Origin: Oceanihabitans iliipiscarium
GTDB lineage: Bacteria > Bacteroidota > Bacteroidia > Flavobacteriales > Flavobacteriaceae
Assembly (NCBI RefSeq): GCF_042686125.1
Contig: NZ_JBHUOV010000007.1
Span: forward strand, 1 to 64,000
Length of the DNA: 64,000 nucleotides
Direction: 5' to 3'
A program made the position numbers and the translations under genes. This document shows, piece by piece, positions 44,269 to 54,122 of the stretch. Under the pieces are notes generated by a model, which was given only the letters and a program-made list of their open reading frames with translations, made no database searches and had not been told where the DNA came from. The first letter of the stretch is position 1, and each line of letters begins with the position of its first letter.

Positions 44269-45576
44269 ATGAAGTTCATTAAAAAATATCTTGTCTTAAT
44301 AATTGTAGTGTTTAGTTTTTTTTCACAATTTGGACTAGCCCAAGAATGGCAAACTTTAAATGTAAACACACTTGGCTGGCGTTTTGAAGACATGCAATTT
44401 GTAGATCCAGACATTGGTTGGGTAGTAGATGGTGGCGGACAAATATTAAAAACAATTGATGGTGGCGAAAATTGGACACAGCAGTATTATAATTCAGATC
44501 GTTATTTTAGAAGTGTAGAATTTTATGATGATCAGATTGGTTATGCAGGTACTTTGGCAAATGGTAATCCTGCAGCAACACTTTTAAGAACAACAGATGG
44601 AGGTGCAAATTGGGAAGACATTTCTTCAAATTTTCCAGTAGATGTTGTTGGTATTTGTGGAATGCATGCTGTAAATGAAAACACCATATTTGTTACAGGT
44701 GTGTTTTATGGGAATGCTTATATAATAAAGTCTGTAAATCAAGGAAATTCATGGAGTTATATAGATATGGGAAGCTTGTGTAATGGCTTGGTAGATATAT
44801 TTTTTAAAGATGAAAATATAGGTTTTGCTGTAGGGCAGAGTGCTCAAGGTACTGGTTTAAAATCAATAATTGTGGGCACGACCAATGGAGGCGAGACATG
44901 GTCGCAATTAGCAATAGGTGCGCATAACAACCAACGTGCATGGAAACTTCAAATGATTAGTGAAGATATTATATATGCATCTGTAGAAGAATTTGAACCA
45001 ACACCACAGTATTTTAAATCTATTGATGGAGGACAAACTTGGAATCTTGAAACTGTAATTACAGATAACGATTCAGGAACCATGCAAGGCATAGGCTTTT
45101 TAAATGAAGATATTGGTTGGGTTGGTGGTTTTGGTTTATTGTTTTATGAAACATTAGATGGAGGTGCTACTTGGGAATACCAACCAACAATTGGTTCTAG
45201 CTTTAACCGATTTCAACGCGTTAATGATACACTAATGTACACCTCAGGAGTAAATGTTTATAAATATGTAGATCCATCTTTATTAAGTGTAGATGAATTT
45301 GAGATTGTCAGTCCAAAAGGTCATGAAATCACTATTCTAGGCTCTAATGTTGTTGATGAACATGCACAAATACATTTAAATTTAATCAATAACACTTATT
45401 GTGAAATCAGCGTCTATAACATGCAAGGTCAACGTGTTCAAACGCTTGTTGAAGGTCGAAGAGTAGCAGGAGAACATACAATACCTTGGGATGCTTCAGC
45501 ATTAGCGTCTGGAAATTATTTTCTTGCTCTTTATACCTATCATGGTTATGAATCGATTCGTGTGGTTGTGAAATAG
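44269..45576 (+). CDS. T9SS-exported BNR/Ycf48-like repeat protein
   Basis: Starting at ATG 44269: 435 residues with a signal peptide (MKFIKKYLVLIIVVFSFFSQ). Repeats of the form F-x-D-x-x-x-G-W/Y-x-x-G...ILKTIDGGENW (three more TTDGGANW/TTNGGETW/SIDGGQTW copies) make a Ycf48/BNR beta-propeller. The C-terminal ~75 residues (CEISVYNMQGQRVQTLVEGRRVAGEHTIPWDASALASGNYF) form a type A T9SS sorting domain ending in VVVK, so the protein is carried over the outer membrane by the gliding-associated type IX system. A TTG at 44242 would add 9 residues before the signal and is rejected. Confidence 0.85.
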   Translation: MKFIKKYLVLIIVVFSFFSQFGLAQEWQTLNVNTLGWRFEDMQFVDPDIGWVVDGGGQILKTIDGGENWTQQYYNSDRYFRSVEFYDDQIGYAGTLANGNPAATLLRTTDGGANWEDISSNFPVDVVGICGMHAVNENTIFVTGVFYGNAYIIKSVNQGNSWSYIDMGSLCNGLVDIFFKDENIGFAVGQSAQGTGLKSIIVGTTNGGETWSQLAIGAHNNQRAWKLQMISEDIIYASVEEFEPTPQYFKSIDGGQTWNLETVITDNDSGTMQGIGFLNEDIGWVGGFGLLFYETLDGGATWEYQPTIGSSFNRFQRVNDTLMYTSGVNVYKYVDPSLLSVDEFEIVSPKGHEITILGSNVVDEHAQIHLNLINNTYCEISVYNMQGQRVQTLVEGRRVAGEHTIPWDASALASGNYFLALYTYHGYESIRVVVK

Positions 45577-45592
45577 TGATTAATTATCTTAA

Positions 45593-47638
45593 TTAATAAT
45601 CATCAGGTATCATATATTTTTCTTTTTCTTCTTTTGTGAAAGGATCAAGGGTTCCAAATTTTGAGCTATCATTTATTCGCTTTAGAATTAATTCAGGATC
45701 TAAGAGGTATATATACTTTGAAGCAAACAAATATTTTGAGTCATTGCTAAATGCAGTTACAAGCAAGTCTATTCGATCTGGATTTGCGGGAAAATCATAC
45801 GTGATTAAACGTTCTGTTTTAGAATTAAATAATCCATTGCTTGTTGCAATATATCGATTGTTAGCTGATGTATTTTCCTCTGATGCGTCTTTAGTATTAT
45901 TAAATTGATCTTTAACATTGTTAAATATAGCATATACGTCTTCTATATCATTATCAACAACACGATGAAATTCTATAGTGTCGTTCTGACCTGTAAACCA
46001 TATATGACCTTCATTAAAACGAGTTGCTCCGAGTCCAAATGAGGTGTTGTATACAGTAGGGTATTCATCCATTTGAATATAAGACTTATTCGTGTTAGTT
46101 AACCATTTGCGTTTAAAAGAGTTACTTTGGCTATATAAGGTTTGACCTAATGAATCAAAGGCAAGTAGGTTAATAGCTTCAGATTTATGACCATTTAAAA
46201 TCCAGCGATCTTGTATGTCAAAAAAACTATCATACAATTGATATAATTCAATCTCACCATTAGAAGAACCTATAGCTGCCATTTGACCATCAGGAGAAAT
46301 TTGTAAAGCGGTTATATTAGATTTATTTGTGATTACTTTTGCTTCATAAGTGTCATATAAATCATTATAAAACCCTATAGTCGTTTCTTGAGCTCCATAA
46401 CCACTTATTATAAATTTGTTTCCATTTTTATTAAATCGAATTTCTGTTGTGTTAGGAAAAAAAGTTGATCCTGTAGCTAAAAGCTTTCCATTTAATTTGT
46501 AAATATTGATAATGTTTTGTTCACGATAATTGCCAATCGGGACTCTGTCTAGTTTTTCAATTATGAATTTTCCATTAGAAGACAAACTATATTCATTAGG
46601 AGGTCGTTGGTCTCTTTTAATGGTGATTTTTTTACTTTCATTTTCAATTAGTAGGTCACCTTCATTACTATAAGAAATTTTAACATCTTTAAATTCATGA
46701 AGTATAGGTTTCATGAAAGTAGTGTCCTTTTTCAATTCAAAATTATCATGTGAAACATAAAAATGACTGGTACCATTAAAAGCCGTTATCAACTGATCTT
46801 CATAAGATTCTAAATTCATTGAATCTGATTTAGCAAATGTATAAGCCATTACTGCTAATTTTACTGATAATGTTGGATCTATTGAAAGATTAGCTTTAGA
46901 ATCTGATAAATAACTTTTAGCAAGAGCACGATTAGCATGATGTAGAGCTTCCTTTTTTTGTCGCTTGGCTTCAATGGTTTGTTCTATTGCCTCTTTCTTC
47001 TGTTCGTTCGCATAAAACCCAGCAGCTCCTACAGTTATAAGTAGTGCGGATAATACAGCAATAGCACCATTACGAATACGAAGCGTTTTTTTATGTTGCT
47101 TCATATTTTCACCCATCATGTCGCCAACAGATCTTCCATGAATGGTCGCGGCTAAAAGTACAGTTTTAGTTTTGAAATCGGGATACTCTAACCCTAACTC
47201 AGCATTATTATGATTCCGGAAATCAACATAGAGAGGTTCATTCTTAAAAACACCAGAGAGGTTATCTGGTATAGCAGTGGTTTTATTCCAATCAAAATCC
47301 GAAGTAGATTCATCCCAAGCGAGTTCTCCATCAGTAAGAACGACTAAAAAATTATTGATGTTTTTATTGGCTTTCCAAAATTCGACTTCCTTTTTACACC
47401 ATCTTGATTGTGCCGCTTTAGGTGAGGCCAAAAAGATAAAATACTCAGAATGATGAAGCCCTTCTTCTATCTTTCCCCATAAATCTGGAGAAGCAGACAA
47501 ATCATTGGCGTCTCGAAATACATGAAGTGCGCGTAGCTTAAATAATGGTTTTGCAAACTTTTCTAATGCTGTTTCTAAATGCGGAGCTAGGTCTGAATCT
47601 TGTGTATGACTATAAGAAATAAAGGCGTTGTATTTCAT
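45593..47638 (-). CDS. Membrane protein with N-terminal TIR domain and C-terminal propeller-like domain
   Basis: From ATG 47638: 681 residues. Residues 1-105 are a TIR domain (YNAFISYSHTQDSDLAPHLE at the start; VFRDANDLSAS; WGKIEEGLHHSEYFIFLASP; SRWCKKEVEFW with Glu84 at the position used by TIR NADases). One transmembrane helix lies at about 190-209 (GAIAVLSALLITVGAAGFYA), then a charged coiled coil (NEQKKEAIEQ...) and a ~370-residue region with WD40-like pieces (ALQISPDGQMAAIGSSNGEIELYQ). TIR enzymes cleave NAD+ or make cyclic ADP-ribose signals, often in antiphage or stress responses. No partner gene (e.g. ThsA, SIR2, effector channel) lies alongside, so its role is open. An in-frame ATG at 47665 would add 9 residues without TIR character. 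Confidence 0.8.
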   Translation of the reverse strand: MKYNAFISYSHTQDSDLAPHLETALEKFAKPLFKLRALHVFRDANDLSASPDLWGKIEEGLHHSEYFIFLASPKAAQSRWCKKEVEFWKANKNINNFLVVLTDGELAWDESTSDFDWNKTTAIPDNLSGVFKNEPLYVDFRNHNNAELGLEYPDFKTKTVLLAATIHGRSVGDMMGENMKQHKKTLRIRNGAIAVLSALLITVGAAGFYANEQKKEAIEQTIEAKRQKKEALHHANRALAKSYLSDSKANLSIDPTLSVKLAVMAYTFAKSDSMNLESYEDQLITAFNGTSHFYVSHDNFELKKDTTFMKPILHEFKDVKISYSNEGDLLIENESKKITIKRDQRPPNEYSLSSNGKFIIEKLDRVPIGNYREQNIINIYKLNGKLLATGSTFFPNTTEIRFNKNGNKFIISGYGAQETTIGFYNDLYDTYEAKVITNKSNITALQISPDGQMAAIGSSNGEIELYQLYDSFFDIQDRWILNGHKSEAINLLAFDSLGQTLYSQSNSFKRKWLTNTNKSYIQMDEYPTVYNTSFGLGATRFNEGHIWFTGQNDTIEFHRVVDNDIEDVYAIFNNVKDQFNNTKDASEENTSANNRYIATSNGLFNSKTERLITYDFPANPDRIDLLVTAFSNDSKYLFASKYIYLLDPELILKRINDSSKFGTLDPFTKEEKEKYMIPDDY

Positions 47639-47757
47639 CTTTTGATGGTTTAAACAATAATGCAATTACATTCTAAAAACTCGTAATGGTTTAGTACAGA
47701 GTGGTCTAAGTTATAAGTTTATTATTGTTTTATCAATTTTTATTTTATTTTCGTCTT

Positions 47758-49029
47758 ATGAGAGAAAATTTTCTACATTACATTTGGAAGTATAAAAAAA
47801 TTGATTTAAGAAGGTTATTCACTACAAATAAAGAACTTGTTCGAATTGTTTCTGTTGGTGAACATAACCACAATTCTGGACCTGATTTTTTTAATGCGCA
47901 ATTGTATATAGACGAACAGCTTTGGGCTGGAAATGTTGAAATTCATTTAAAGTCTAGCGATTGGTATTTGCATCATCATGAGCAAGACAAAAATTATGAT
48001 AATGTTATACTGCATGTGGTCTGGCAGCATGATTCTGAGGTCTTTAGAAAAGATAATACCTCTATTCCTACATTAGAATTGCAAAACAATATAAATAAAA
48101 AGGCCTTACAGAATTACCAAAAACTATTTAGTAAACAACAAAAGTGGATTAATTGTGAAAATGATATTAAAGGAGTTCATGATTTTATTATAAATAATTG
48201 GTTGGAACGCTTATATTTTGAACGTCTAGAAAGAAAATACCTTGAGGTTGAAGACTTACTTAAAGCGTCTAAAAATAATTGGGAAGCTGTACTTTTTAAA
48301 ATGCTGGCTAAGAATTTCGGACTTAAAGTGAATAGCGATGCCTTTTTAAGTATCGCAAACTCATTCGATTTTAAAATTTTACAAAAAATACAACCTAAGC
48401 TGTTAAGTTTAGAAGCTTTGTTTTTTGGACAAGCTGAATTGTTACAGGCCAATGTTGAAGATGCCTATTATAAAAAGCTTCAAAGAGAATATCTGTATTT
48501 AAAACAAAAGTTTTCTTTAACAAATTCATCTGTGGTGCCTTTACAGTTTTTTAGATTACGTCCAACTAATTTTCCAACAATACGCCTGTCACAACTTGCA
48601 ATATTGTATCATCAACAATCCAATTTGTTTTCCAAAATCATAAAAGTAAAAACTGTAGATGAATTATATGTCATATTTAATGTAGCTGCATCTGCTTATT
48701 GGGAAACTCATTATACTTTTAACAAAGCCTCTAAATATTCTAAAAAACAAATCACAAAATCGTTTGTAGATTTACTCATTATTAACACCATAATGCCTCT
48801 ACAGTTTAGTTATATAAAACATCAAGGAAAACCTATTGAAGATTTTTCATGGGCATTAATCCAGCAAATAGCATCAGAAAAAAATAACATTGTAGCAAAA
48901 TATAATCAGTTGGGTTTGGTTTCTAAAACTGCATTGAATAGCCAAGCACTGCTTCAGCTTAAAACAGAATATTGTAATAAAAACAAATGTTTACAATGTG
49001 CTATTGGGAATACATTATTAAATAGCTAA
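47758..49029 (+). CDS. DUF2851 family protein
   Basis: 423 residues, cytoplasmic. The N-terminal third (ENFLHYIWKYKKIDLRRL, EHNHNSGPDFFNAQLYID, GNVEIHLKSSDWYLHHHEQDKNYDNVILHVVWQHD) is the diagnostic block of DUF2851. The GPDF...GNVEIH...HV arrangement resembles restriction-endonuclease-like folds (an inference), but no function is known. The C-terminal CNKNKCLQCAIGN holds three cysteines. The following PspC gene starts 9 nt after the stop. Confidence 0.85.
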   Translation: MRENFLHYIWKYKKIDLRRLFTTNKELVRIVSVGEHNHNSGPDFFNAQLYIDEQLWAGNVEIHLKSSDWYLHHHEQDKNYDNVILHVVWQHDSEVFRKDNTSIPTLELQNNINKKALQNYQKLFSKQQKWINCENDIKGVHDFIINNWLERLYFERLERKYLEVEDLLKASKNNWEAVLFKMLAKNFGLKVNSDAFLSIANSFDFKILQKIQPKLLSLEALFFGQAELLQANVEDAYYKKLQREYLYLKQKFSLTNSSVVPLQFFRLRPTNFPTIRLSQLAILYHQQSNLFSKIIKVKTVDELYVIFNVAASAYWETHYTFNKASKYSKKQITKSFVDLLIINTIMPLQFSYIKHQGKPIEDFSWALIQQIASEKNNIVAKYNQLGLVSKTALNSQALLQLKTEYCNKNKCLQCAIGNTLLNS

Positions 49030-49038
49030 ATTGCAAGC

Positions 49039-49266
49039 ATGAATATTTTTTATAAAATACTCTTGTATTTCCAAAAGCATGGATATTATGTATGTCAGCG
49101 TATTGCAGATCGATTAGGAATGCGTGCAAAAGTGGTAAGAACTTCTTTTATTTATGTGACTTTTGTAACTTTAGGTTTTGGTTTTGCGCTATACTTGTTT
49201 CTCGCATTTTGGATGAGAATAAAAGATAAAATATATACAAAACGCAGCTCAGTTTTTGACTTGTAA
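49039..49266 (+). CDS. PspC domain protein (short)
   Basis: 75 residues. CQRIADRLGMRAKVVRTSFIYVTFVTLGFGFALYLFLAFWM is the core of a PspC domain with one transmembrane helix. PspC proteins in proteobacteria sense envelope stress; here only the domain itself is present. It lies between DUF2851 (9 nt upstream) and the potassium channel (15 nt downstream), probably one transcript. Confidence 0.78.
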   Translation: MNIFYKILLYFQKHGYYVCQRIADRLGMRAKVVRTSFIYVTFVTLGFGFALYLFLAFWMRIKDKIYTKRSSVFDL

Positions 49267-49281
49267 TTTACAATTAGCCCA

Positions 49282-50295
49282 ATGATTAAGTTTTTTAGAA
49301 ACAAAATATATACAGCAATAGGCCTTTTGATAGTTTTATTGTTAATAGGCGTTGTAGGCTTTAAAATGATGTCAGACTATTCATGGATTGACGCACTGTA
49401 TATGACAGTGATAACGATTACTACTGTAGGTTATGGTGAAGTACATCCTTTAGATCCAACGGCTAAATTGTTTACGATATTTCTAATTTTAACTAGTGTC
49501 GTTGTTGTTGGTTATGCCTTATCTGTCATTACAGAATATATTTTAAGTAAAAGTAATTTGGAAGAATTAAAACAAAAGAAAATGCAAAAAAAGATTGAAG
49601 CTCTAAGTAACCATATCATTATCTGTGGTTATGGAAGAAATGGAAAACAGGCAGCAACAAAACTAATTGCTCACAATAAACCTTTTGTTGTTATAGAAAG
49701 AGATAAAGATATTATCGATAAGTTTGAAAGTGATTTGGTTCCATTTGTTCATGGGAATGCGAATGAAGATGACGTGTTGGGTTTGGCTGGAATAGATCGC
49801 GCTACAACTTTAATTTCAGCATTGCCAAATGATGCAGATAATTTATTTGTAGTATTATCTGCTAGACAGATTAATAAAGAAATGAAAATTATTAGTAGAG
49901 CCTCTCAAGAAACTTCTTATAAAAAATTAAAACTAGCTGGCGCAAATAACGTTATTCTTCCAGATAAAATTGGAGGAGATCATATGGCGTCACTTGTTGT
50001 TGTGCCAGATTTAATAGAGTTTATTGATAACTTAGCTATTGTTGGAAAATCAAATATTAATATTGAAGAAATTGCCGTAGATAAGCTCTATAATACAAAC
50101 CAAAGTATAAAAACCATAAAAGACTTAGACTTAAGAAGAAAATCAGGATGTTCAGTGATTGGTTATAAAGATGGTAAAGGCGATTACATTGTTAATCCCG
50201 AAGCAGAACAGAAATTAGAAGCTGGTGCTAAAGTAATTGTTCTTGGAAGACCAGAGCAAATTCAAGAGCTAAATACAGTTTATAACTTGCACTAA
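49282..50295 (+). CDS. Potassium channel with RCK/TrkA-N domain
   Basis: 337 residues: two transmembrane helices (about 11-28 and 63-88) flanking the pore helix and selectivity filter TVGYGE at 48-53. Then comes a cytoplasmic RCK domain opening with IIICGYGRNGKQAATKLI (about 112-129), an NAD/nucleotide-binding loop, and a C-terminal RCK-C part. This is the MthK/Kch architecture: a ligand-gated K+ channel. It follows the PspC gene on the same strand. Confidence 0.92.
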   Translation: MIKFFRNKIYTAIGLLIVLLLIGVVGFKMMSDYSWIDALYMTVITITTVGYGEVHPLDPTAKLFTIFLILTSVVVVGYALSVITEYILSKSNLEELKQKKMQKKIEALSNHIIICGYGRNGKQAATKLIAHNKPFVVIERDKDIIDKFESDLVPFVHGNANEDDVLGLAGIDRATTLISALPNDADNLFVVLSARQINKEMKIISRASQETSYKKLKLAGANNVILPDKIGGDHMASLVVVPDLIEFIDNLAIVGKSNINIEEIAVDKLYNTNQSIKTIKDLDLRRKSGCSVIGYKDGKGDYIVNPEAEQKLEAGAKVIVLGRPEQIQELNTVYNLH

Positions 50296-50388
50296 TTCCT
50301 TTATTTTAACAACAGATGCTTTAAAAAATCATTTTTTTTTAGCATCTTGCTAGCTTTAAGCAAAACTTTAACTAACTATAATAATATC

Positions 50389-52017
50389 ATGAAGAAATAT
50401 CTTCTTTCAATTTTTACTTTAATCTTACCAGTAGTAACCTTTGCTCAAGAGAAAGGTTTAGACGAAAAAATAAACGACGCCTTTATGCCAATAGCAGAAT
50501 GGTGGGAAGGGTTTATTTTAACTACAGTGCCAATAGGTGAGTATAACATTCCTTTTGTTGTAATACTATTAGTATTAGGAGCTACTTTTTTTACTGTTTA
50601 TTTCAGTGTTCCAGGCATTACAAAATTCAAGTTGGCAATTAATACAGTTAGAGGTAAGTACGACGAAATTGAAGGTGGTCATTCTTCTGGAGATTCAGAA
50701 TTAGCCATTGATGGAGATATTAGAGATACTATTAGAGATGAAAGTAAAGAAGGTGAAGTGTCTCACTTCCAAGCCTTAGCAACAGCTGTTTCTGGAACGG
50801 TTGGGTTAGGTAATATTGCAGGTGTTGCGGTAGCTATAGCACTTGGTGGACCTGGCGCAACATTTTGGATGATTGTTTGTGGACTTATAGGTATGTCAAC
50901 AAAATTTGTGGAGTGTACCTTAGGTGTAAAATACAGAGATGTTGGTGAAGATGGAACCGTTTATGGAGGACCAATGTATTATCTGTCAAAAGGATTAAAA
51001 GAAAGAGGTTTTGTAGGAATCGGTAAAGTACTCGCTGTTGTTTTTGCGATACTATGTGTTGGTGCATCATTTGGAGGTGGTAATGCTTTTCAATCTAATC
51101 AAGCAACAGTACAAATCACCTCTTTATTTGGTTTAGAAGGAGGCTCAATGGGATTTGTAATAGGAATTATCTTAGCTATTTTAGTTGGTATTGTTATTAT
51201 TGGAGGAATTAAAAGAATCGCTAGTATTACTGAAAAAATCGTGCCTTTTATGGCTGGAATTTATGTGCTTGCAGCTTTAATAATAATTTTTGCAAACATT
51301 AGTTATATTGGAGATGCATTCGGATTAATATTCGAAGGTGCCTTTACTCCAATGGCTGGACTAGGTGGTTTAGTTGGTGTCCTTATTGTAGGATTTCAAC
51401 GTGCTGCTTTTTCTAATGAAGCAGGAGCTGGTTCTGCAGCTATTGCGCATTCAGCAGTTAAAACTAAATATCCAGCATCAGAAGGTGTCGTTGCCTTGTT
51501 AGAGCCATTTATTGATACTGTAGTTATTTGTACAATGACTGCACTAGTGATCATCTTTTTTAATATCGATGGGACTAATATGCAAAGTGTATTTCAATAT
51601 GGTGCTGCAGGAGAATCTTCAAGTAGTGTATTATTAAATGCTGATGGAAGCTCTATTGGAGGTGTAGATTTAACCTCTATGGCTTTTGATTCAGTCATCC
51701 CAGGATTCTCTTACATATTAACTATCGCTATTGTGTTATTTGCTTTTTCTACAATGATATCTTGGTCTTATTATGGCTTACAATCATGGAAATATTTATT
51801 TGGAAAAGGAAAAATGGCTGATACAGTTTATAAAATTTTATTCTTATTTTTTATTGTCGTTGGTGCTGCTGCTACCTTAGACGCTGTTATTAAGTTTTCT
51901 GATGCTATGATATTGGCATTAGTTTTCCCTAATATGATTGGACTATTCTTCTTATTCCCTAAAGTGAGAGAAGAAATGTCTAAATATGTTGCTGCAATAA
52001 GAGGCAGTAAAGAATAA
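50389..52017 (+). CDS. Alanine/glycine:cation symporter (AGCS family)
   Basis: 542 residues from ATG 50389, with an N-terminal signal-like helix (MKKYLLSIFTLILPVVTFAQ) usual for this family in Bacteroidota. About eleven helices follow. The AGCS signature region is VSGTVGLGNIAGVAVAIALGGPGATFWM, with GFQRAAFSNEAGAGSAAIAHSA later. A ~50-residue acidic hydrophilic insert (GGHSSGDSELAIDGDIRDTI...) precedes the signature. It imports alanine or glycine with Na+. The frame also opens at 50347, but those 14 residues are not part of the family. Confidence 0.92.
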   Translation: MKKYLLSIFTLILPVVTFAQEKGLDEKINDAFMPIAEWWEGFILTTVPIGEYNIPFVVILLVLGATFFTVYFSVPGITKFKLAINTVRGKYDEIEGGHSSGDSELAIDGDIRDTIRDESKEGEVSHFQALATAVSGTVGLGNIAGVAVAIALGGPGATFWMIVCGLIGMSTKFVECTLGVKYRDVGEDGTVYGGPMYYLSKGLKERGFVGIGKVLAVVFAILCVGASFGGGNAFQSNQATVQITSLFGLEGGSMGFVIGIILAILVGIVIIGGIKRIASITEKIVPFMAGIYVLAALIIIFANISYIGDAFGLIFEGAFTPMAGLGGLVGVLIVGFQRAAFSNEAGAGSAAIAHSAVKTKYPASEGVVALLEPFIDTVVICTMTALVIIFFNIDGTNMQSVFQYGAAGESSSSVLLNADGSSIGGVDLTSMAFDSVIPGFSYILTIAIVLFAFSTMISWSYYGLQSWKYLFGKGKMADTVYKILFLFFIVVGAAATLDAVIKFSDAMILALVFPNMIGLFFLFPKVREEMSKYVAAIRGSKE

Positions 52018-52054
52018 AAAATATTTTGTATATTCATCGAATATATTCTATACG

Positions 52055-52939
52055 ATGAGTGCATTAAAATCCCATTTTACGTTTACTATTAAACAGCGAA
52101 ATGGGATTTTTCTATTATTGACAGTTATCATTAGTCTGCAATGTGCTTATTTTTTTGTTGATTTTTCTTCAGAAGAAATTCCTATCAATCCAAAAGAACT
52201 TGCTTTGTTTTATAAAGAAATGGATTCTTTACGTCTGGTTGAAATTGAAAAGCGACAACCAAAAATATATCCTTTTAATCCCAATTTTATTACAGATTAT
52301 AAAGGCTATACTCTAGGAATGACAAATGAAGAAATAGATCGATTATTAGATTATAGAAAACAAAATCAATGGATTAATTCTACAAAACAATTCCAGCAAG
52401 TCACTAAAGTTTCAGATGCTTTATTAAGTAAAATATCACCTTACTTTAAGTTTCCTGATTGGGTGACTAACCCTAAACCCAAAAAAGGTTTAGTCTATAC
52501 CACCAAATCGTACTCAGATACGCCAAAAACTTTCGAACAAAAAATAGATTTAAATCTAGCAACGGCATCACAATTACAAAATATTTATGGAATTGGTGAG
52601 GCATATTCAAAACGCATCATAAAATACAGAAACAAAGTGCAAGGTTTTATTGCAGATGTGCAATTGCAAGAAGTGTACGGTTTATCTTCTGAAGTAATTG
52701 AACGAATCCATAAAGAATTTACAGTTAAAACGCCAAAAAAGATAAATAAAATTAATCTAAATACAGCGTCACGAGATGAGTTGGTAAGCATATCATATAT
52801 TGATTATGAAATAGCACATCATATCATTGAACATAGAACACTAATAGAACAATTCAAATCCTTAGATGAATTAAAAAAAGTAAAAGACTTTCCTATTCAT
52901 AAAATTGAGATAATTAAATTATATTTGACACTCGAATAA
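52055..52939 (+). CDS. Helix-hairpin-helix protein (ComEA-like domain)
   Basis: 294 residues. One N-terminal membrane anchor (GIFLLLTVIISLQCAYFFV, about 18-36) precedes several HhH units: NPNFITDYKGYTLGMTNEEIDRLLDYRKQN, DLNLATASQLQNIYGIGEAYSKRIIKYRNKVQGF and NLNTASRDELVSISYIDYEIAHHIIEHR. HhH proteins of this type bind DNA without sequence preference and are related to the uptake protein ComEA. Here it may take part in DNA uptake or protein contact (inference). The acyl-CoA dehydrogenase gene starts 13 bp later. Confidence 0.83.
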   Translation: MSALKSHFTFTIKQRNGIFLLLTVIISLQCAYFFVDFSSEEIPINPKELALFYKEMDSLRLVEIEKRQPKIYPFNPNFITDYKGYTLGMTNEEIDRLLDYRKQNQWINSTKQFQQVTKVSDALLSKISPYFKFPDWVTNPKPKKGLVYTTKSYSDTPKTFEQKIDLNLATASQLQNIYGIGEAYSKRIIKYRNKVQGFIADVQLQEVYGLSSEVIERIHKEFTVKTPKKINKINLNTASRDELVSISYIDYEIAHHIIEHRTLIEQFKSLDELKKVKDFPIHKIEIIKLYLTLE

Positions 52940-52952
52940 AACTCTAAGCATT

Positions 52953-54122
52953 ATGAACAGTATGTACTTCACAGAAGAGCATCAATTATTTAGACAAAGC
53001 CTACAAGATTTCTTAAAAAAGGAAGTGGTTCCTCATATCGATAAATGGGAGAAAACTGGAACTGTCGAACGTTTCATTTGGGAGAAATTTGGTGAAATGG
53101 GCTTCTTCGGATTAGCTTATCCAGAAGAATATGGTGGATTAGATTTAGATTTGTTTTATACAGTCATATTTTTAGAAGAACTACAAAAAGTTAATTCTGG
53201 TGGTTTTGCAGCAAATATGTGGGCACATGCTTATTTGGCTATGACGCATGTTAATAAAGAAGGTAACCACGAAATCAAACAAAAATATTTAACACCAAGC
53301 ATTACAGGTGAAAAAATAGGATGCTTGTGCATCACAGAACCCTTTGGAGGTTCAGATGTTGCTGGAATGCGCACAACTGCTGTTAAGCAAGGTGATAATT
53401 ATGTTATTAATGGTTCTAAAACCTTTATAACTAATGGCGTGTATAGCGACTACTTAGTCGTTGCAGCAAAAACAAATCCAGAACTTGGAAATAAAGGCAT
53501 TAGTATTTTTATTATGGATAGAGATACACCTGGAATTTCTGCAACCAAACTTGATAAATTAGGTTGGCGTGCTAGTGATACAGCTGAAATCGCTTTCGAT
53601 AATGTGACCATTCCTGTTGGGAACTTAATGGGAGAAGAAGGTAAAGGCTTTCCTTATATCATGCAACATTTTGCTTTAGAACGTTTAATTATGGGAATTA
53701 ACGCTCATGCTAGAGCTGACTATGCTTTAGAGTATGCACAACAGTATATGAGTGAGCGTATCGCGTTTGGTCAAACGATTAATAAGTTTCAAGCTTTACG
53801 CCATAAGTTTGTAGATCTTTACGCAGATATGGAAATGTGTCGTGAATATAATTATTCAGTAGCTTACAGATTGAATAAAGGCGAGTATGTTGTGAAAGAA
53901 GCGACAATTTCAAAATTGCGTTCAACCAAAATGGCAGATGAGGTTGCTTATGGTTGTTTACAGTTCTTAGGAGGCTATGGTTATATGGAAGATTACCCAA
54001 TGGCACGACTTTTGCGAGATAGCAGACTAGGACCAATAGGTGGTGGCACTAGTGAAATCCTTCGTGAGATTATCGCTAAAATGGTAATCGATAAGAAGGA
54101 GTACAAACCAGCTGCTAAGTAA
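52953..54122 (+). CDS. Acyl-CoA dehydrogenase
   Basis: 389 residues of the standard three-domain flavoprotein: helical N-domain (FTEEHQLFRQSLQDFLKKEV), beta middle domain with CLCITEPFGGSDVAGM and ITNG, and helical C-domain ending GGGTSEILREIIAKMVIDKK. It oxidises an acyl-CoA using FAD. In the common GTSEIQR motif the catalytic Glu of short- and medium-chain enzymes is replaced here by Gly (GGGTSE). The alternative base is probably Glu243 in FALERL, the place used in isovaleryl/long-chain types. Its last 14 codons and the following hairpin are tandemly repeated (54078-54371). Confidence 0.92.
   Translation: MNSMYFTEEHQLFRQSLQDFLKKEVVPHIDKWEKTGTVERFIWEKFGEMGFFGLAYPEEYGGLDLDLFYTVIFLEELQKVNSGGFAANMWAHAYLAMTHVNKEGNHEIKQKYLTPSITGEKIGCLCITEPFGGSDVAGMRTTAVKQGDNYVINGSKTFITNGVYSDYLVVAAKTNPELGNKGISIFIMDRDTPGISATKLDKLGWRASDTAEIAFDNVTIPVGNLMGEEGKGFPYIMQHFALERLIMGINAHARADYALEYAQQYMSERIAFGQTINKFQALRHKFVDLYADMEMCREYNYSVAYRLNKGEYVVKEATISKLRSTKMADEVAYGCLQFLGGYGYMEDYPMARLLRDSRLGPIGGGTSEILREIIAKMVIDKKEYKPAAK

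Noticed and set aside
45593..49029. TIR protein and DUF2851 gene as a two-gene defence operon
   Set aside because: They are divergent with about 120 bp between, and DUF2851 is a widespread single gene, so no operon can be supported.
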